Assembly: GCF_030272615.1 (NCBI RefSeq)
Contig: NC_081414.1
Coordinates: 53,339,636-53,403,635, forward strand
From: Cryptomeria japonica
Lineage: Eukaryota > Streptophyta > Pinopsida > Cupressales > Cupressaceae
DNA: 64,000 nt
Reading direction: 5' to 3'
In this document: positions 33,523 through 43,386 of the stretch, piece by piece
Layout of the letters: each line of letters begins with the position of its first letter
Position numbering within the stretch: the stretch's first letter is position 1
Notes under the pieces: generated by a model
What the model was told of the DNA's origin: nothing
Database searches by the model: none
What the model saw: only the letters and a program-made list of their open reading frames with translations
Position numbers and translations under genes: made by a program

Positions 33523-36500
33523 ATGTCTATATTAATTCCGGAAATTAAATTAAATAGTTCTAATTATCATTCATGGAAAACACATATTTCTTTTATTTTT
33601 CGTTTCAAGCATCTTTTGAATGTTGCAACTGATAAAACCTTTGAGCCCGCTACAACTGCTCCTCAAGCCGACCAAGATAGATGGAAGACTCAAAATGAGG
33701 AAGCACTTGGTTTAATTGGTATTTCAATGGTTCCTGATTTGTATGTTCTAATTGGAAATTGTACAAAAGCGTATGAAGCTTGGGAAATTTTAAAAACAAC
33801 TTATGATAGCTCAAATGAATCCCGAAAAATTCAGCTTCAAGATCAACTTGAAGATCTCAGGTATACAGATTTTAAAACTATGGATGAATTCTTATTAAAG
33901 TTTGATTATGTTAATAGTCAATTAACTGGTTTAGGAGTTACTCTAGCTGATTTACGTTTAATTCATCTTATTCTTAAAAAATGTCTTCCTCGTCAATTTC
34001 AACAATTTATTACGAATATTCATTCTCAACTTGCTATTCCTAGCTTAGCTACTCAATTAACTTATGATATTTTTCGTAATTTATTGCGTCAAGAGGAAGC
34101 TAAATTAATTCAATTTGGTACTCTTAAAAGTAGTGAACATGCTTTTATGTCTAAAAATCAAAATCATAATAATAAATTTAGATCCAATAATAATAATCAT
34201 AATCATAATCATAATCATAATCATAATAATAATCATAATAATAATCACAAATCTTCTAATTATCAATCTCATTCTAAATCCTATCATAACAATTCTCATA
34301 ATAATAATCATAATAATACGTACAATAATCAAAGGAATAATTCTCAAACAAAACCCCATTGCACATATTGTGGGAAAGATGGACATATTACTAATAATTG
34401 TTTTAAGAAACAAAATGGTAAAAAGCCCATGAATCAAAATAATCAAAATAATCAACATAAACCTCATTATAAGAAAGGTAATAATAATGGTAATTCATCT
34501 CGTCATGCATTTACATGTACTTATAATGTTTCTCAACCACTTGAGTGGATTATTGATTCTGGTGCATCTCAACATGTTACTTCTCATAAAGAATGTTTTG
34601 AATCTTTGCATCCCGATACTTCTAATATTCCTGTTCAATTAGCTAATAATCATAGTTGTAAAGTTGAAGCTATTGGTGATGTGAATGTTCCTAATGGGAA
34701 ATTACATGATGTTCTTTATGTTCCTGAATTAAAATCAAATTTGATTTCAGTTCCTAAACTTTGTCAAGATTATAAGATTAACTTTTATAGGGGCATATGT
34801 TATATCATTGATCCAAACACTAATCATGTTATTGCTACTGCTAAAATGGATAGTGATAACTCATTCAAGTTCTATGAATTTGCTCCTCCAAAGTATTCTT
34901 TGCTTACTACTGTTGATTTTCCTATATGGCATGAAAGACTTGGCCATCTCAATTCTGATTATATTTCATTGATGCAAAAAGAAAATATGGTTGATGGATT
35001 GCCTAGTATTGTTCCTTCTCAAATTGTTTGCAATGGTTGCATGAGTGGTAAGATGCATAGGGAACCCTTTCCTCATGTTCAATCTTGGAGGGCATATACT
35101 AAATTGCATCTAGTTCATAGTGATTTCTTGGGTCCCATGGAGAATCCCTCCATCCAAGGTTCAAGGTATGCACTTACCTTTGTTGATGATTTTTCAAGGA
35201 GAACATGGATATATTTCCTTCATAGTAAGGATCAAGTGCTTGATGTGTTTACTGAATTTCATATGTTTGTAGAAAGACAATCTAGTTCTAAAATGAAGAT
35301 TCTTCGTACTGACAATGGAAGAGAATATGTCAATAATGCATTCAATGCTTATTTGAAATCATTTGGAATTAAACATGAGCTTACCGTTCCTTATACACCA
35401 CAACAAAATGGTGTGGCAGAACGAAAGCATAGGACAATTGTTGAAATGGCTAGATGTTTATTGCATGCAAAAAATATGGATTACAAGTTTTGGGCTAAAG
35501 CTATGGCTTGTGCAACTTATTTAATTAATAGAAAACCTACCAAAGCCTTAAAGGATAAAACTCCTGAAGAAGCTTGGTCTGGTAGAAAGCCTAATTTGCA
35601 GAATTTAAGAATTTTTGGTTCCATAGCTTATGTTCACAAACCTAAGGAGAAAAGAAAAAAATTAGATGCTAAATCTTCTCCTTTTATTTTTGTTGGTTAT
35701 GATGAAAATACTAAAGGTTATAGAGTTTACAATCCTATTACTAACAAGGTAAAAGTTGCAAGAGATGTTTGTATTGCAGAAAAAGGCATTCATGATTGTT
35801 CTAAAGTAGAGGATGATGAACTTGCTCAAAGCAAAGTTGTGCTTGTGGAGGACCAACCTCCTTCTCTTAACCCTACTCCTAATGCATCTCTTTCTATTCC
35901 TTCTAGTGATAGTGATGATGATAATAATAACTCTACTCCTCATGACTCTTCTTCTAGTGATGAATCCATTACTTCTAAAAGAAGACCTAAATGGTTTAAA
36001 TCTTTAATTCAAGATAGTGATGAATACTTAGCTAGAATGGATAGACTTCAAGCTAGAAGAGTTAATTATTGTAATTATGCTTTAATGACTACTATTATGA
36101 ATTCTAATGATCCTAAAACATTTGATCAAGCTAAAAATCAACCACACTGGCAAAAAGCAATGAAGGAAGAATATGATACTCTAATTTCTAACCAAACTTG
36201 GGATTTAGTTCCCTTGCCTCATGGTAAAAATCTTGTTTCTTGCAAGTGGCTTTATAAAACCAAATTGAATGCTAATAATCAAGTTATTAAATTTAAAGCT
36301 AGATTAGTTGTTAGAGGTTTTTCTCAAATTGAAGGCTTAGATTATACTGAAACTTTTGCTCCTGTTGCTAAAATGGCTAGAATGAATTGGCCTATTCACC
36401 AAATGGATGTTAAAAGTGCTTTTCTTAATGGTGATTTACATGAGGAAATTTATATGTCTCAACCTCCTGGTTTTATTAAAGAAGGTAATGCACACTTAGT

Positions 36501-37656
36501 TTGTAAATTAAAGAAATCAATTTATGGATTAAAGCAATCTCCTAGGGAGTGGTATTCAAAGATTAATACATTCTTTCTTTCGCAAGGCTTTATTAGAAGT
36601 AAAAATGATCCTAACTTGTATATTAAACACAGTGAAGACGATATTATAATTATTATCTTGTATGTAGATGATTTGATTCTTACTTCAAGTTCCAATACTT
36701 TGATTTCTGATATTAAGTTTCAACTTAACCAAAAATTTCAAATGACTGATTTAGGTCTTTTACTTTATTTCTTAGGAATGCAAATTTGGCAAACCTCTAA
36801 AGGAATTTTCTTATCTCAAAGTAAATATGCTCAAGATCTTATAGATAAGTTTAACATGAATGATGCTCACCATGTTTCAATTCCTATTGAATTAGGCACT
36901 AAGTTAATGCTTGATATGCAAACTCCTCTTGTTGATCCTACTTTGTATAGACAATTAGTTGGAAGTTTAAATTATTTAACTCTTACTAGGCCAGATATTG
37001 CTTATAGTGTTGGTTTGGTTTCAAGATTCATGTCTAAACCTCAACAAACACACTTTAAAGTTGCTAAAAGAATTTTAAGATATATTAGAGGAACTATTAA
37101 TGTAGGTTTGTTTTATGATGCAAATTCTGATTTTACTTTAAAAGGTTTTACTGATTCCGATCTAGGTGGAGATCCCAATGATGGGAAATCTACTTGTGGT
37201 TATTGTTTTTTTGTTGGTTCAGGAGCAATTTCTTGGAATAGTAAAAAGAAACAATCTACCTCTCTTGGATCCACTGAAGCTGAGTACAAAGGATGCACTA
37301 ATGCTTCCAAACAAGTCTTGTGGCTTAGAAGACTACTTGAAGATTTGGGTCTACCTCAACATGAACCAACTCAATTGTATTGTGACAACCAAAGTGCCAT
37401 TGTCTTGGCTAAAAATCTAGTTTTCCATGCAAGGACAAAACACATTGCTCTCCAACACCACTTTATTAGAGAACAAATTGAAGACAAGCAAGTTTCACTC
37501 CTCTATTGCAAGGGGGAAGACCAAGTTGCAGATATTTTGACCAAGCCACTTTGTAAAGAAAAGTTCCAATTTCATTGTAAAAATCTTGGATTACAACCCA
37601 TTGAAGGGTTTGATGTAAGCTCCCCAAGTAAAGCGTTCAGTGAATTAACATTATAG
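33523..37656 (+). CDS. Copia Gag-Pol polyprotein, 1377 aa, open but with a small RT deletion
   Basis: It starts at [19 protein letters not shown], a typical copia Gag start. Domains in order: UBN2-type Gag (about 60-190); an Asn/His-rich tract (about 209-272) coded by AAT/CAT repeats; CCHC knuckle [14 protein letters not shown] (about 279-292); protease IIDSGAS (about 343-349); pre-integrase zinc region (about 469-503). The integrase triad is D533, D597 and E633, the DD35E spacing. RT has YVDD at about 1047-1050. RNase H includes YCDNQSAI near 1286. In RT the block between FAPVAKM and [12 protein letters not shown] is about ten residues shorter than in the family, an in-frame deletion near 36376-36384 likely to impair RT. 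The last seven residues and the stop come from the duplicated flank, not the element. Whether it is expressed is unknown. Confidence 0.93.
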   Translation: MSILIPEIKLNSSNYHSWKTHISFIFRFKHLLNVATDKTFEPATTAPQADQDRWKTQNEEALGLIGISMVPDLYVLIGNCTKAYEAWEILKTTYDSSNESRKIQLQDQLEDLRYTDFKTMDEFLLKFDYVNSQLTGLGVTLADLRLIHLILKKCLPRQFQQFITNIHSQLAIPSLATQLTYDIFRNLLRQEEAKLIQFGTLKSSEHAFMSKNQNHNNKFRSNNNNHNHNHNHNHNNNHNNNHKSSNYQSHSKSYHNNSHNNNHNNTYNNQRNNSQTKPHCTYCGKDGHITNNCFKKQNGKKPMNQNNQNNQHKPHYKKGNNNGNSSRHAFTCTYNVSQPLEWIIDSGASQHVTSHKECFESLHPDTSNIPVQLANNHSCKVEAIGDVNVPNGKLHDVLYVPELKSNLISVPKLCQDYKINFYRGICYIIDPNTNHVIATAKMDSDNSFKFYEFAPPKYSLLTTVDFPIWHERLGHLNSDYISLMQKENMVDGLPSIVPSQIVCNGCMSGKMHREPFPHVQSWRAYTKLHLVHSDFLGPMENPSIQGSRYALTFVDDFSRRTWIYFLHSKDQVLDVFTEFHMFVERQSSSKMKILRTDNGREYVNNAFNAYLKSFGIKHELTVPYTPQQNGVAERKHRTIVEMARCLLHAKNMDYKFWAKAMACATYLINRKPTKALKDKTPEEAWSGRKPNLQNLRIFGSIAYVHKPKEKRKKLDAKSSPFIFVGYDENTKGYRVYNPITNKVKVARDVCIAEKGIHDCSKVEDDELAQSKVVLVEDQPPSLNPTPNASLSIPSSDSDDDNNNSTPHDSSSSDESITSKRRPKWFKSLIQDSDEYLARMDRLQARRVNYCNYALMTTIMNSNDPKTFDQAKNQPHWQKAMKEEYDTLISNQTWDLVPLPHGKNLVSCKWLYKTKLNANNQVIKFKARLVVRGFSQIEGLDYTETFAPVAKMARMNWPIHQMDVKSAFLNGDLHEEIYMSQPPGFIKEGNAHLVCKLKKSIYGLKQSPREWYSKINTFFLSQGFIRSKNDPNLYIKHSEDDIIIIILYVDDLILTSSSNTLISDIKFQLNQKFQMTDLGLLLYFLGMQIWQTSKGIFLSQSKYAQDLIDKFNMNDAHHVSIPIELGTKLMLDMQTPLVDPTLYRQLVGSLNYLTLTRPDIAYSVGLVSRFMSKPQQTHFKVAKRILRYIRGTINVGLFYDANSDFTLKGFTDSDLGGDPNDGKSTCGYCFFVGSGAISWNSKKKQSTSLGSTEAEYKGCTNASKQVLWLRRLLEDLGLPQHEPTQLYCDNQSAIVLAKNLVFHARTKHIALQHHFIREQIEDKQVSLLYCKGEDQVADILTKPLCKEKFQFHCKNLGLQPIEGFDVSSPSKAFSELTL

Positions 37657-37810
37657 AGATTATGAAGCGTTCATCTATTATGGTTATAGAAGCGGCTATC
37701 AAGAGGGATTTTACCCAATGAAGTTAAAACATAGTTAACTTAAGAATTCACCCATTAAGGTTTAAGTATGGTTAACTTGACGAGTCCATCCATTTAGATA
37801 CATTGTAACT
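37635..37810 (+). repeat. Right copy of the 176-bp flank duplication
   Basis: Same sequence as 31146-31321. After it the family A solo LTR continues without a break (AATATGTCGAGG...). It supplies the polyprotein stop codon (37654-37656). Confidence 0.92.
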
Positions 37811-39299
37811 AATATGTCGAGGTTCATTTATTTAGGTTTAAAAATAACCGACCAAATGAGATCATCCTTTATAGTTAAAATATGGCTAATAAGGTGAAAT
37901 TCAATCATCAGGGATTAAGATATAGGTAACTTAATGAGTACACTCATTTTAGTTAAAATAAAGTTAATATGAAGAAATACATTTGTTAAGATTAAGATAT
38001 ACAAAACTAAATGAGTTCTCCCATTTTAGTTCAATTATAGCTATTATGATGAAGTTCATTTATAAAGGTTAAAATGTGGGTAACCAATTGAGTTCATCCA
38101 ATTATAAAACTAATTTGGTGAGGATTATTTGTTTAGAATAAAATGTAAACAACTAAATAAATTCATCCAATTTACTGAAATATAGCTAACATGACGATGT
38201 TCATTTATGAAAAATAATACGGTAAGTAGCCAAATGAGGTTCATCCATTAGATTTCAATTTAGATATTATGACAGTTAATCGAATATTTGTTACCCATTC
38301 AATACGTTCAAATTACAAGCTTTATAACAAGTTAATCCAATAATTGTAACCTAGCGAGTTTCTTTCCATGCTTACTTCTTTTCATCAACATTAACAAAAT
38401 ACTTTCCATAATCATATTTACAATATTTTATGACCCTAATTACTACATTTAACAAGATGACTATATTCATGCGTTCAAGAATTAACTTCATTAAATCCCC
38501 ATTATACACTTACAAAATGCAACCATACATGCTAGCTCTAAGTAAGGAACATGAGAGACAAAAGCATCACATAACACAAAAATGATCTCGGAGTTCACCC
38601 CTAGAGGGCTATATCTCCGGGTCTGCTCAACTGCAAGACCCCTTTGGCAATTAATAGTTAAGATTACATAAGTTTCATGTCATTTACATCTCTGCCTTAT
38701 AGGCGAACACAACGACTATACAACAACCACTTCGGACAATAAATATATAAATGATCCCTTCATAGAAGCAGATCCAACTGATCACATCTAAAGCAATTTC
38801 AAAGGTCTCTTGTCTGATGGTACCCTAACTAGGGACTTGACCCCCTATGGCCAACCACGAACCCACTAGACGACAGGCTCCTAACAAGCATATCAAGTCT
38901 TACCATTACATAACCAAAATCAAATATAAAAATTTAAATTTGCATAGGCATTAACCGGTAGTGGCATTCATTTACCATATTGATTTAACTATTAAAGTCG
39001 ATCAAGTTTATGGATTTTCTAAATTAACTTTTATTTAAAATCCACATTAATCCACAATTAATACTTAATCTATGTTAATAATATATATTATCCAGAGTTG
39101 GGCATGATCAATATCTATTTAATAACATGAAATCAAGTATGGATTACCTAAATATCAATTATCTAAAATCCAAGTATTATTTAATAATCTAAAATTAAAC
39201 AATATATAAAATAAAAAAAATTTGAATTTAATTAATTAAACTTCATCCAAATTTGCTTATTAATTTAATATTAAATTATTAATATTATTATTTAAAAAA

Positions 39300-40290
39300 A
39301 AAGAAAAAAGAAATGAACACCGAGATTTATGAAATCTCTTAAAATAAAATAGAGATCATTAAAAATCTCATCTCCAACACTCTTGCATTATTATTTAAAA
39401 AAAAAATAGAAATGAACACAGAGATTTATGAAATCTCTTAAAATAAAATAGAGATTATTAAAAATCTCATCTCCAGCACTCTGCATTTTTATTTTTTTAA
39501 AAATAGAAATGAACATAGAGATTTATGAAATCTCTTAAAATAAAATAGAGATTATTAAAAATCTCATCTCCAGCACTCTGCATTATTACTTAAAAAAAAG
39601 AAAAAAGAAATGAACATAGAGATTTATGAAATCTCTTAAAATAAAATAGAGATTATGAAAAATCTCATCTTCAACACTCTGCATTTTTTAATTTATTTTT
39701 AAATTAGAAATGAACACAGAGATTTATGAAATCTCTTAAAATAAAATAGAGATTATGAAAAATCTCATCTTCAGCACTCTGCATTATTTTATTTAAAAAA
39801 AAAGAAAAAAGAAATGAACACAAAGATTTATGAAATCTCTTAAAATAAAATAGAGATTATTAAAAATCTCACCTCCAGCACTCTGCATTATTTTATTTTA
39901 TTTTTTTAAATAGAAATGAACACAGAGATTTATGAAATCTCTTAAAATAAAATAGAGATTATTAAAAATCTCATCTCCAACACTCTGCATTATTTTTATT
40001 TTTTAAATAGAAATGAATACAGAGATTTATAAAATCTCTTAAAATAAAATAAAGATTATTAAAAATCTCATCTCCAACACTCACATTATTTTATTTTATT
40101 TTTTTTAAATAGAATTGAACACAGAGATTTATGAAATCTCTTAAAATAAAATAGAGATTATTAAAAATCTCATCTCCAACACACTGCATTTTTATTTATT
40201 TTTAAATAGAAATGAACATAGAGATTTATGAAATTTCTTAAAATAAAATAGAGATTATTAAAAATCTCATCTCTATGGATTACTAAATTA
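39300..40290. repeat. AT-rich tandem array, unit about 100 bp, ten copies, hairpin-forming
   Basis: GAGATTTATGAAATCTC or a close variant recurs at 39322, 39421, 39518, 39619, 39719, 39823, 39925, 40022, 40124 and 40221. That word is a 7-bp stem with an ATG loop. Each unit also has GAGATTATTAAAAATCTC, a second hairpin. Units differ mainly in the length of an A/T spacer. Confidence 0.92.
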
Positions 40291-42160
40291 ACAAATCTAT
40301 TGTAAATAACCATTCAAATAATCAATATTTTTTTTTTCCCAAGCAAAGTGCATAGTTTTTTAAATCCCCAAATCCAACATAAATCTAAAATTAATTTGTA
40401 AGATTTTTCATTAACCAACACTGTTCTTTCAAACCAAACGGTAAGATTATTTGGCAAGCAAGGAAATAATCAAAACCCTACCTCCATACACAATCCTGGA
40501 AGATTTTTGTTGCAGAGCCAAATCTCCAAGCTCCAGATTCTTGTTTCCTCAACATGCATAAAAATTTCTTCTTTCCACCGCCTGCCGCCTCCTTCCCGAG
40601 AACTCCCCCAATCAAATAATTTAAAAAATATATATATATGAAACCTAAACTTTTTAGGTTTTCTCCCAAAAATATTTTCCAATAATTAAATATTTAATAA
40701 AAGAGCATTTTGTTTTATTTTGTTTTAACTAAATCAAAAAATGCTTTTCTCTCCCTCATGTAATTTCTAATTTCGAATTTAAGCATTTTTTTTAAACAAA
40801 AAAGAAATAATAATTCTTTTCAACTATTTAATTAATTTAACTTGATTTTCTAATTAAAATGCTTCTCTCTTATTAAATTTTAATTTCTCAATATTAATTA
40901 CGGCAACATTTATATTTTCGCAATATTATCAAGGGTAGATATTTAATTAAATTGATTCCCAAAATCAATCTTTCACACTATATCAAATTTACTTATAAAT
41001 TAAACTTGCTTTTCTAATAAAATATGATTTTCTTAAATAAGTAAAAATAACCTTTCTTTTTCCAAAATGCAAAAGAGGATAAATTAATTATATTTCAAAT
41101 AAATTTAAATATATATATATTTTTTTAAAACACCTAACTAATTAAATTCATTATTTAAAATTAACCATTAAATTAAATTCGCTACCACATAAATAAAGTG
41201 ATCTTTTTAATTAATGATTAATCACCTAAAAGAAACCTATCTATTTTAATTTCTCAATTACTAATGCATAAATCAACACATTAAATTGAATTAAATACTT
41301 AGGTTAAAATACTCCATTCACCACACGCAAGGCACACAAGCCAAGAAAGTCCACCAATCACACGACATGCAACCCAAACAAAAAAAGAACCCTACGGACC
41401 ACACATGATGCTCACCTGATCATGGCTAAGGCAAGACGAGAGTTTAATGACCACCTAATCCGAATTCTAAGGATGAAGGAGGTATACTCAACCCTGCGAA
41501 TCTTGATGGAGATGAACCCTGAACCTAGGCGATATAGTACCTGCAATCTCCTGCAACCATGAGTCACGCAAGCATACATATATATACATATTCAATGAAG
41601 GCGTTAGCTCGAGATTTATAACAAGAATTAGGGAACAATTACATTTACACAAGCATTGATGCAAAATTACAATACTAGGTATGCACAATTATTTATATTA
41701 TCTAATCTACAACATTACATCACGATTAATCAATCATTCAAGAATGCCACATAGGAAGTCAACCAAGGTCAAATGGGTTTTACAAGGCTGACTAGGGTAG
41801 GGGCATTACATATCCCTCTAGGGTGAAGCCCCCTCCTTCCACGAATCTGAATGGTGTGCCATTAGACTTAAGAAATGATTCAGGGAAGGGTTTCACGAAG
41901 GGGATCTTCCTTGGCTTAGAATCTTCAAAGGAACCATTATAAAAGGGTAATTCTAGGGTTAAACAAGATTTATCGCATTTCAGAGTTATAGGAAAATTAA
42001 TGTTAATATTCATATTAATGATTAAGAGCTGGTTAAAGAAGCTTAGAGCTGATTTTTTGACTTCTACAAATTTACCTATTTTGTTGCCTATTATTCTTAA
42101 AAAGTCATTATTTTGCAATTCTATAGGAAATTTATCAAGTGAAATTGCTCTGTTAACCAT

Positions 42161-42358
42161 GTAGGAATTTAATTGAGATGGGAGAAAGAGAGGTTACCAA
42201 TCCTAGCAATCAAACCCTAGACCCTTAAATGATAATATATCCCTGTTTAGCAATGAATTTCTCAGACTCTTATTACCACATTAATTAGATAAGAAATTAT
42301 TAGGAAGGATGTCAATTTTTACCTGGTTATTGAAGGAGGACGACACCCAGTTGGCAAA
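42161..42358 (-). other. LINE 5' end / leader
   Basis: About 200 bp between the 5' TSD and the first ORF1 methionine I can see. Stops occur in all frames. It could be a 5' UTR or damaged ORF1 start. Confidence 0.5.
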
Positions 42359-42374
42359 TACCTAATTGACCATT

Positions 42375-42495
42375 GCTGCTATTGGTACATACCCATTGTG
42401 CACACATCGCCACTTTGTTTGGCCCTTACATCTCCTTTCAGGTATGATTAATCCTCCTTGTCTTAAGCTATGTTAACTACACTAATTCCTGTATA
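42375..42495. other. Host remnant between the LINE and the next element
   Basis: About 120 bp that would have continued from 23394 before the LINE inserted. It ends in an AT run next to the LTR at 42501. No gene is assigned. Confidence 0.5.
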
Positions 42496-42500
42496 TATAC

Positions 42501-43315
42501 TGTTGGCATATGCACACTCCAATGACACATTGTAGGTGATTGAAGGTTTTGTCATTGATGGCAACCTTACAATCCTATGGCACCGGCAAGGCATTACATC
42601 GGCAAGATAGTTCACCGGCATTAATGATCAAACTCTACACCAGCACTCAGGACACCGACACCGGCACAAAGAAAGGAAGTATACCGGTACAGAGGCCAAC
42701 AGGATTTTGTTATATTATATTTTGTTTATTATTGTAAAAACTTTGTAAGATGACTTGGCATGTTGTAAAATGACTCTTATATATAAAAGAGATCATTATA
42801 GACATTTTGAAAAGGAAGTTAAGAAAGTGATGTAAGCAAAGTATTAAGACAGACCTATTATGCGAAATATAGGTTAAAGGGTTTATGTAAGAAGTAGAGC
42901 AGCAACTAGTACTGGATCATGCATTATAGATGCTATTGTAAATTAGTACAAGATATTGGATTTGTAAGATCCACATCACAAGTCTGTGAGACTTCCCATT
43001 GAGTAGTGAGCTCTAGGCAGTTGGCCTTCCTGCATGTGCAGGCCCCTTTTGTAAGTAATATTCTCTTATTGGCCTATAAGTGGATATTGTGGGTCACAAA
43101 TCCCACCGAGGTTTTTCCCACACCGGGTTTCCTTGTTAAATCCTTGTGTCATGGTGTGCTTTTCATGTAGATGTTTTTAATTCTGTTTATTTCATTATTT
43201 CTTGCATACTGGTACACTGTTATAATATGTTCTACATGTTTTAAGATAAGAAAATCTATATACTGGTCAGATACTGATTCACCCCCCCCTCTTAGTATCT
43301 GTGGGAATCCTAACA
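42501..43315 (+). repeat. 5' LTR of the non-autonomous element (815 bp)
   Basis: TGTTGGCATATGC to CCTAACA, matching 49839-50468 over about 630 bp with a few dozen differences by eye. It holds a TATA-like box at 42780, a GGCCTTCCTGCATGTGCAGG hairpin near 43022 and the poly-C tract TGATTCACCCCCCC near 43275. The left 5-mer is TATAC (42496-42500). Confidence 0.88.
42780..42789 (+). promoter_or_regulatory. Putative TATA box of the non-autonomous LTR
   Basis: TATATAAAAG, about 280 bp into the LTR and kept in the 3' LTR copy near 50118. Likely LTR promoter; inferred. Confidence 0.5.
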
Positions 43316-43317
43316 AT

Positions 43318-43331
43318 TGGTATCAGAGCTT
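43318..43331 (+). other. Primer-binding site of the non-autonomous element
   Basis: TGGTATCAGAGCTT, two bases after the LTR end; initiator tRNA-Met type. Confidence 0.9.
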
Positions 43332-43386
43332 GGTCCTCTATTTTCTGAAGCCTAACAGCTTGAGGAAGATCTTGAAACTGGTAAAG

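Larger units (their letters stand above)
31321..37634 (+). mobile_element. Young Ty1/copia element lacking its 3' LTR
   Basis: It has a 5' LTR, primer-binding site, a 1.66-kb leader and one open polyprotein. It then stops directly after RNase H and joins a second copy of the upstream flank. No polypurine tract or 3' LTR is present. The open reading frame and the perfect flank repeat point to a recent event. Confidence 0.92.
30862..41810 (-). mobile_element. Very long solo LTR, family A, reverse copy (4460 bp without insertion), TSD TATCC
   Basis: On the plus strand it runs TGTAATGCCCC to GGGGCATTACA, the reverse complement of the 6714-11250 element, with homology from both ends. TATCC flanks it (30857-30861, 41811-41815). 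It sits in LINE ORF1. A copia element with a duplicated flank (6489 bp) is nested at 31321-37810. Its interior is noncoding apart from that. It has an AT-rich array at 39300-40290 where the other copy has a different array. Confidence 0.93.
30013..42160 (-). pseudogene. LINE ORF1 (RNA-binding Gag-like protein), split by a 10.9-kb insertion
   Basis: Two exon-like pieces, 42160-41816 and 30861-30013, join in frame once the solo LTR and one TATCC are removed. The first piece has DFLRIIGNKIGKFVEVKKS, the usual end of a plant ORF1 DUF4283-type domain. The later part is acidic and ends in a basic RRGRRSLPELRSKDG segment. Two or three stops lie around 30550-30690. The stop TGA (30015-30013) overlaps the ORF2 start as ATGA. 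The N-terminus appears short for the family, so the LINE may be slightly 5'-truncated. Confidence 0.82.
23395..42358 (-). mobile_element. L1-type LINE, minus strand, 16-bp TSD, interrupted by a solo LTR
   Basis: TACCTAATTGACCATT is present at 23379-23394 and 42359-42374. The minus-strand 3' end is a poly(A) run (plus-strand T run at 23395-23402). ORF1 and ORF2 are both recognisable. The solo LTR at 30862-41810 and its TATCC duplication split ORF1; without it the LINE is about 8.0 kb. The long TSD and poly(A) end are typical of target-primed reverse transcription. Confidence 0.93.

Noticed and set aside
34105-34467. Ile/Asn-rich frames on both strands overlapping the polyprotein
   Set aside because: Shadows of the AAT/CAT repeat that codes the Asn/His tract of Gag.
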